Assembly (NCBI RefSeq): GCF_954871325.1 | Contig: NC_088777.1 | Span: 38,789,366 to 38,853,365, forward strand | Direction of reading: 5' to 3' | DNA from: Gordionus sp. m RMFG-2023 | Taxonomy: Eukaryota; Nematomorpha; Gordioida; Chordodea; Parachordodidae | DNA: 64,000 nt | In this document: positions 57,880-64,000 of the stretch, one piece after another | How positions within the stretch are numbered: the first letter of the stretch is position 1 | Layout: each line of letters starts with the position of its first letter | Position numbers and translations under genes: made by a program | Notes under the pieces: generated by a model | The model's database searches: none | Told to the model about the DNA's origin: nothing | Seen by the model: the letters and a program-made list of their open reading frames with translations, nothing else

Positions 57880-60800
57880 ATCCATTAACCTTAAGCCATA
57901 AAAAATTAAATTTATATCTATTATTTGTTGGGAATAAATAATTTTATTTTAAATTAAATAGGATAAATTTATTATAGCTTTCTTTAAAAATAAAGAGATT
58001 GAAAATTATTATACCTCAAACTTAAATTATAAACTCATTTTGTTTGTAATTGTGCTCCAAACAAAATAATTTTGGATTTTCTTGGTAATGGATTTTTATT
58101 AAAAATAAAAACCTTTATTTTAATTAATTTATAATAAAATATGATTGTATAAATACCTTTAAGCAATATTGTTACTCTTGTTATAATATGCACAACCAAT
58201 TAATATTTTAGTAATAAAAAAAATTTAGCCTTAAAGATATATAATTTATTTATTGTATAAATTAAAGAAGAATTAAAAATATTCAAATAATGAATAATAT
58301 TACGTGTAATATAGATAAAAAGTAAACATATTAATATTAAAATATCACAAAATGATTTTGAAGAATTTATTATTAATAATAAATATTAGATGATTATTTT
58401 AAGCTTTATTTACCTTGATATTTACCTTCTTAATTTATTACAATTTTATATTACTAGATTTATTTTAAATCTAATTAGTTAAGCGTAATAATGTAATATA
58501 ATTATTTGTTTAGACTTATTGATGAATTATATCTGAAATCTTGCATCAAACATTTTTAATATTTTATCAAATTTACTATGAAGCCAATACTTTTGAGAAT
58601 AAAGGTAAATTTTATATAGTAATAATTGCACCCTATTTTATGAATTTATATCAATAATTAAATGTATCTTATTAGCCCAAGCAATATTAAATAATTTATT
58701 TTTCGTTATTTTATGTCATTTCTTCATTATTTATATTTATGATGAAAACAAAAATGAAGGTTTTAATTTTTTTTTTTCAAAATTTTTCAAAAAAAAAGTT
58801 TGTAATTTCATCTTAAAGGATTTTTTATTTACTTATAATAGATTTTTTATAAAAATATCTTTGCCATTTTTAATGTAAAATTTGATTAAAGGTGAAGATT
58901 TTTTCAAACTCTGAAATATATATTTACAATACTTATTTTACAATATAAAAATAAAATATAGAAAAGGAATGTAAAAAATAATTATAAAATTCTAATTGAA
59001 TTAACAAAAATATACCTAAATTAAATTTATTACCAATATTTTTGTGGCAATTCTTTAGGTTCATTGGGGAAATTTCTTTCGGAACATAAGATTTTTAAAA
59101 AATTTGAGGTGCCAACAAAAAAATTTTTTTTAAATGTTAATTCCAGGAATATAATTGGCTAATGATGTTATTCACGTAATAGTCGCGTAGATTAGATATT
59201 TTGAAAACCAAAGGTAAAGTTTTCAGGAATCATTATGTTTTAAGTCGTTCTCTGAACGTTTGTTTGTTGGCATACTTAAGGAAGATTGGTATATACGCGT
59301 GGCAGCCAGGCTTTGATCAGAATTTAAGGTTATATTTATAGCGTACTTGATAACGAGCGTATAAACAGTTAAGATAATGTCTACCTTTTGAATCTACCTG
59401 TGGCTTACAGTTAGAGACATGCGGATTTAAGATGTCACATCTTGCATATTTCACTTGTAAATCTGATAAGAGATCATAATTAGGTAATGCTTCTAACCAT
59501 TTATGTCCCACTATTCTAAAATCAGACTGGAAGAGTTAAATTAATTTCAGGCGGATTGGCTGAGATAACTACTTGAACGTTTCGTATTAAAAATGAAAAG
59601 AAATATTTGTGCGTGATGATGGATGGTCATAAATAATAAGGTTAAATTTACAGATTTCTCTATTTCTATTGTCGACCAGTATTGGGTTTGTTGGGACTAG
59701 TCATTTTATAGAGGAGTAAAAATATTCTTAGTCAGTGTTATAGTTTATGAGACAAGAGAAATTCAATCGGATGACCAGATATTGCTGTAAAAACTTCTTA
59801 GATCTTCAGTTCAAAGTAATAAATGAAAAGATATCTCCCCTTGGAATACCATATTTACCTCAATGTTCTTATTAAAATTAAGGGGAGTTTGATTTGATAC
59901 AAGTGAAACCCCGTGTTATGCCTTCCTACCAGGAAAGATCTGGTGATGCAACCCGACCTTCTGATAGGGTTCTGTTGGTGCCTTTTAGATCTGCTCCCTT
60001 TAATTAAATTTAATGGTGGGAGGAATCTTAGCCTACTTGGCTATATTTATTAAATTTAAGCGATTTTCTGAATTTAAGTTAAGTAAAAAATTATTTAATG
60101 TGAATTCTATTTCCATGATAATTAATTATTTTGAAAAATACTTATATGTTAACATCTGTATGAATGTTGGTATTGGTATGTATCTATTTTCTTTTCATAA
60201 TAAAATTTTTACTTAATAAACGTGAAAAAAGTCAAATTATTTATAAAAAATAAAATTTATATTTATAATATCGATTTAGAAATTATATTTAAAATTTTTA
60301 AATTAAATTTATATAAAAATTAATTTTATACTTTAATTATAAAATTAAAAATTAATTTAGGTATTTATATTAAATATTTATTATATTTAATTAGCGCTCT
60401 ACGCTATTCTCAAAAAAGTAATGTACTATTGCCATTATCTATTTCAAAGCGCTATTAGTTTTAGCTATAGGAAAATCTAGCCCTACTTTAACAAATTTGG
60501 TGGAGACCAACTTACTATAGGCTTTAATTATTATGCTAATGGAAGACAGTTTATTCGAGAGTCAGGGCATAGGCTTAGCCAAGATTTTCCCAGGAGGGCG
60601 TTATTGGGTGGAATTTTTTTCAATAATTTGATTGGAGAGCTTTGGGCCCTTCTACGGTCGAGTTATATTTTTATTAAATTATCTTTGGTTAACGTTTTTT
60701 TTTAAAATAATTATGAATATTATTTTTAAAAAATTATGAATATATGCTTATTTAAAAAATATTGTATTCATTTTTGGGAAAATAGAGGGTAGGTGGATAA

Positions 60801-62031
60801 TTTTTATTCTAAAATGTGTCACGGGAAGGGCCTTCCCTTAAAGGCCTTCCTCTGATGCTATTGTTTTTTCACTAAAAACATAGGAGGGATCTTGGGAACG
60901 ACTAAATATGTAATTAGCCTTGCTAATGATAATGAATTCATGATCTATTAATAAAATGTACGTTGATAGGATTGTCACAATACGTTTTATTCTTCCCCAC
61001 AACTTTATATAAGATATTTAGAGGCATTTTCTACGAATCAGGAAGAAATAATTTTGACCATGTTTCTATGACATATGACAGATAGCTATTGCTATAGTTT
61101 TAGATAGTTTTTGTGTTACGATAAAAGGTTTAATAATATGCTCCTATATCACAAAAAATTGGCGGGGCACTGTTCTCTTGGTTATTTGTAAAAGAAAATT
61201 GATGAGAATCTCGAAATTAGTTTCATATTTTCAGGATCGTGACCTATCCCTCCCAAAAAAGAAATGGGCTCATATCTCATCATCGTTTTCCTACACTAAA
61301 TGGTGCTAACCAATTTTAATCTCCCGCTAATATTTTTAATGGTTTGCCTATTTAAATCCTCTAGCCATATTTTTTACCTTAATTGGGTTTTCTATAACTT
61401 CTTTAGTCCAGAATCTTAAATTTTTATGGATTTTATCAATGCTTCTTATTTCTTACTCTTTTATTTTCATTTCAACTTTAAAAAAAACATGTTTTATTTT
61501 AAAATACATATATCTAAATAATCGCAACGTTCACTCTTATTAATCTACCTTAAATTTTATTCATTTTATTTACAAAGCCTAAAAGCATCCGCTTTATGAA
61601 ATTTCAAAAATCTAAAAATCCAAATATTAAAAATGTCATATTGAATGAATATACAAGTTTGAAATTTGAAACTTGGAAAAATAGTAATGCAATCTTTTTT
61701 ATCTGCTCAAACTTACATTATCACGGATCTATATAAAATTTTATATATTAATTCCAGTCTAAATATATTTGATCAATACTACATATACAACCTTATCATT
61801 AAAGTCTCCCATTCATATTTGATCAGAATTTATCAGCTGAAATTTATACATCATAAATATAATCATTATAGAAGAATATATAGAAGTAAAATTATACTTA
61901 CAAACTTGTTAGATCACATTTTGGGGTTGTTAGTTTATTTCTTAAATTCAAAAATTAATAAATTCGATTCAAATTTTATAAAAAGTATAGTTTATATTAA
62001 AAATATCACTTCGTTAAAAATTTACGAAAAA
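57880..62031. other. AT-rich intergenic DNA upstream of the PKG gene
   Basis: No gene was supported. The reverse frame 59317-59511 (64 codons, containing GHKWLEALPNYDLL and VDSKGRHYLNCLYARYQ) has a less A/T-biased look and could be part of an unknown exon. CAGGGCATAGGCTTAGCC at about 60566 resembles a hAT terminus without a partner. The last 360 bp before the PKG start are an open frame in phase with it but without conserved features, probably 5' UTR. Confidence 0.35.
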
Positions 62032-63455
62032 ATGGGTAACGGTGTTTCTTCTAGTCATAGTAACCACCCCATTACCACTTCCAGAGTAGGAAAAGATGGT
62101 GGCTTTAAACCGAAGTTGTCGAAAAACTCAATAAACAACTACAAAAATAATACAAAAGGCTCATCGGAATACATAATTTTTAATGGGGAAAAGGTTGATT
62201 CGGCACAATTTCACAATATAATCGTTAATATGCAATCTGAACTTAATTCTCGTGATGAGCAAATGAACAAATTGGAAAATTTATTAAGAACATCCAACAA
62301 ATCTATAAACGATAAGAATATCGAGATTAATCAACTGAAACAAGAAATAGACAAATTAAGATCAGTATTAGATCGAACTACATCCAATGTTCTCGCTGCT
62401 TCATCTTATTCCAAACCTATTGATAAAGATAATAAAATTGATAATTCCAAAATGTCAGTCATTAAAGAAGAATCACAGGTGTCCGGGGGTAACACTTCAA
62501 AAGCTTTAGACATAAAAACCTCCTCTAACAACTCAACAATGAAACCTACGCCGATTACCTCTAACATAACACTAGTAGATGAAAGAAAAAAAGGCGTATC
62601 TGGGGAGAGTGCGTCAAAAAACGAAATCGTTTTCTTAGAAAAACACAATAAGGGCATTAGGTTAATTTTAATATTTTAAAAATATAATTTGACTTATTAT
62701 CACATATAAAATACGGATATAAAGATCCAAACAAATGATAAAAGATGCAATTTTGAAAAATGATTTTCTCAAAAATTTGGATCAATTACAAATTAAAGAA
62801 ATTATCGAATGCATGTACGAAAAATATATTAAAGCTGAGCAATGGGTCATTAGAGAGGGTGATCTCGGGCAGCATTTATTCGTTCTAGCTGGTAAAATAA
62901 AAAAATAATACAAAATTATATATTACTTTTTTATTGTAGAAGGGGAACTAGAAGTAATGAAAAACGATAAAAGTATTGGATTATTTGGCCCAGGAAATGC
63001 CTTTGGAGAATTGGCTCTTTTATATAATTGTCCCAGAACTGCATCCGTGAAAGGTTATTTTTAATTTATTTCATTTCAATTATCATCATTTTTATAAACA
63101 TTTTAGCCGTGAGTGATTCTAAAATTTGGGTTTTAGACCGTAAAATATTTCAAACGATTATGATGAAAACTGGATTACAGCGTCAAGATGAGAATATAAA
63201 ATTACTTAGAAGGTTAATTCAATACTTTTTTATATGTATATTTATAAATAATTTTAGCGTTCCGTTATTACAAAATTTGCCCGATGATAAGTTGGCTAAG
63301 TTGGCAGGAATATTGGAATTGGTAAAAATATATTTATGAAATATTATATTAATTATAATAAAAATTTTAAAATACAGGAATTCTTTCACGGGGGAGAATA
63401 CATAATAAGAGAGGGTACTTTTGGTGATGACTTCTTCATAATTATTTCGGGACAA
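62032..63455 (+). CDS. PRKG: cGMP-dependent protein kinase, N-terminal part (six exons)
   Basis: Exons 62032-62660, 62725-62891, 62940-63053, 63107-63212, 63258-63321 and 63378-63455 join in frame through 45-64-nt introns. The protein starts MGNGVSSSHS, an N-myristoylation site like vertebrate PKG II, and AAAATGG gives a good start context; the open frame further upstream is unlikely to be translated. A heptad coiled coil (about residues 65-120, MNKLENLL, IEINQLKQEIDKL) would form the dimerisation zipper. Cyclic-nucleotide domain A follows: IKDAILKNDFLKNLD, FVLAEGELEVM, and the phosphate-binding cassette FGELALLYNCPRTASVK, with the Glu, Arg and Thr needed for cGMP. Domain B begins with SVPLLQNLPDDKLAKLAG and GGEYIIREGTFGDDFFI. 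The kinase domain lies beyond the window. It resembles both PKG I and II, so the subtype is open. Confidence 0.92.
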
Positions 63456-63639
63456 GTATACGATTATTTATGTTACAGTTAAGGACCTATTTTTTCAGAC
63501 CCGACCGGATCCGAGAAAATGCCCCGACCGATTCAATATTTTAATTTAGAAATAGGTCTTCCGATCCAATCCAATTTTTTATTATTGTACTTTTGAAAAT
63601 TCGCGATATTTTAGGGAAATCGGAAGAATTATAAATGCT

Positions 63640-63896
63640 TAAGGCCATTTCCAGACAGATATATTTCTAAGCATTTTTTTCACCAATTTTTTTTAATTTT
63701 AAAAGAACGGATGATAATTTTGATCATAAACAATTAAATGGCGCCTGTGATACATGAACAGCCCGAATTTTTTAAGATATTATATTATAAAATAATATTA
63801 ATTAGACAAATTACTATCCCTTGTTTTGAAATAAAAGAAAAATTGCTGGAAAAATGCCTAGGTTTTGAAAAAAATATTCAGTCTGGAAATGGCTTA
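63640..63896. repeat. MITE-like element in a PKG intron
   Basis: The ends are TAAGGCCATTTCCAGAC and GTCTGGAAATGGCTTA, a TIR of about 16 bp with one mismatch. It extends inward as far as a TTTTTTTCA-like tract. The 257-bp interior is non-coding. A partial relative lies at about 30640. No TSD was resolved. A further short repeat with GGACCTATTTTTTCAGACCC at about 63482 resembles text at about 17458. Confidence 0.65.
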
Positions 63897-64000
63897 CGCA
63901 TGATAAACATCTTTACCCCTCATTCCTTGTTAACGCGGATTTCCAGTGAAATATACAAAATATGTCTGTGGCAATTTTTTAACAAGCTGCAGATTAAATT

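Noticed and set aside
61666-62031. In-frame extension upstream of the PKG start
   Set aside because: No conserved features, A/T-rich composition, and the downstream MGNG start has a myristoylation signal and good context. More likely 5' UTR.
1-64000. tRNA, rRNA, CRISPR array or bacterial-type operon signals
   Set aside because: None was seen. GGTTCGAGTC in the LTRs resembles a tRNA T-loop but has no cloverleaf around it.

Overview
The window is very AT-rich eukaryotic DNA with long A/T runs, short G- or C-tracts and typical GT-AG introns, many only 41-64 nt long. Two host genes are recognisable, both on the + strand and both spliced: a SAMHD1-like dNTP triphosphohydrolase (exons from 23355 to 28654, perhaps 29163) and the 5' half of a cGMP-dependent protein kinase (from 62032, running off the right edge before the kinase domain). 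A myristoylated coiled-coil PKG together with SAMHD1 points to an animal. The low GC and tiny introns would suit a compact or parasitic lineage such as a myxozoan, but nothing here fixes the species.

Most of the rest is DNA-transposon strata. hAT-type elements dominate and several can be delimited exactly by 8-bp target-site duplications (TSDs): 5308-10695, 17214-22482, 31775-33937, 45002-46245 and 49964-51523, plus at least nine smaller MITE-like derivatives in four TIR families. Degenerate hAT transposase pieces lie at 20360-21170, 35290-35990, 45290-45420, 47688-48360 and 50210-51060. A piggyBac transposase remnant lies at about 34110-34470. Nesting is deep: a 2.3-kb non-autonomous copia-like LTR element (7372-9658) sits inside the 5.4-kb hAT element. 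The 5.3-kb hAT element at 17214 contains a palindromic repeat that itself contains a hAT MITE, plus another MITE in one arm of a 3-kb inverted repeat.

A near-complete but broken Helitron occupies about 37520-43545 on the - strand. It has an N-terminal region, an HUH Rep domain with two tyrosines, and a PIF1-type helicase. Seven 146-bp tandem repeats abut the helicase stop, and an inverted repeat with an internal hairpin lies at each presumed end.

Region by region: 1-5300 intergenic with two MITEs; 5300-10700 nested hAT and LTR element; 10700-15300 intergenic; 15300-22650 nested repeats; 22650-29200 SAMHD1-like gene with MITEs in two introns; 29200-36400 intergenic, hAT element, piggyBac and hAT remnants; 36400-43900 repeats and Helitron; 43900-51530 hAT elements and remnants; 51500-62000 intergenic with little recognisable; 62032-64000 PKG. 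The two host genes show no operon-like or functional coupling.
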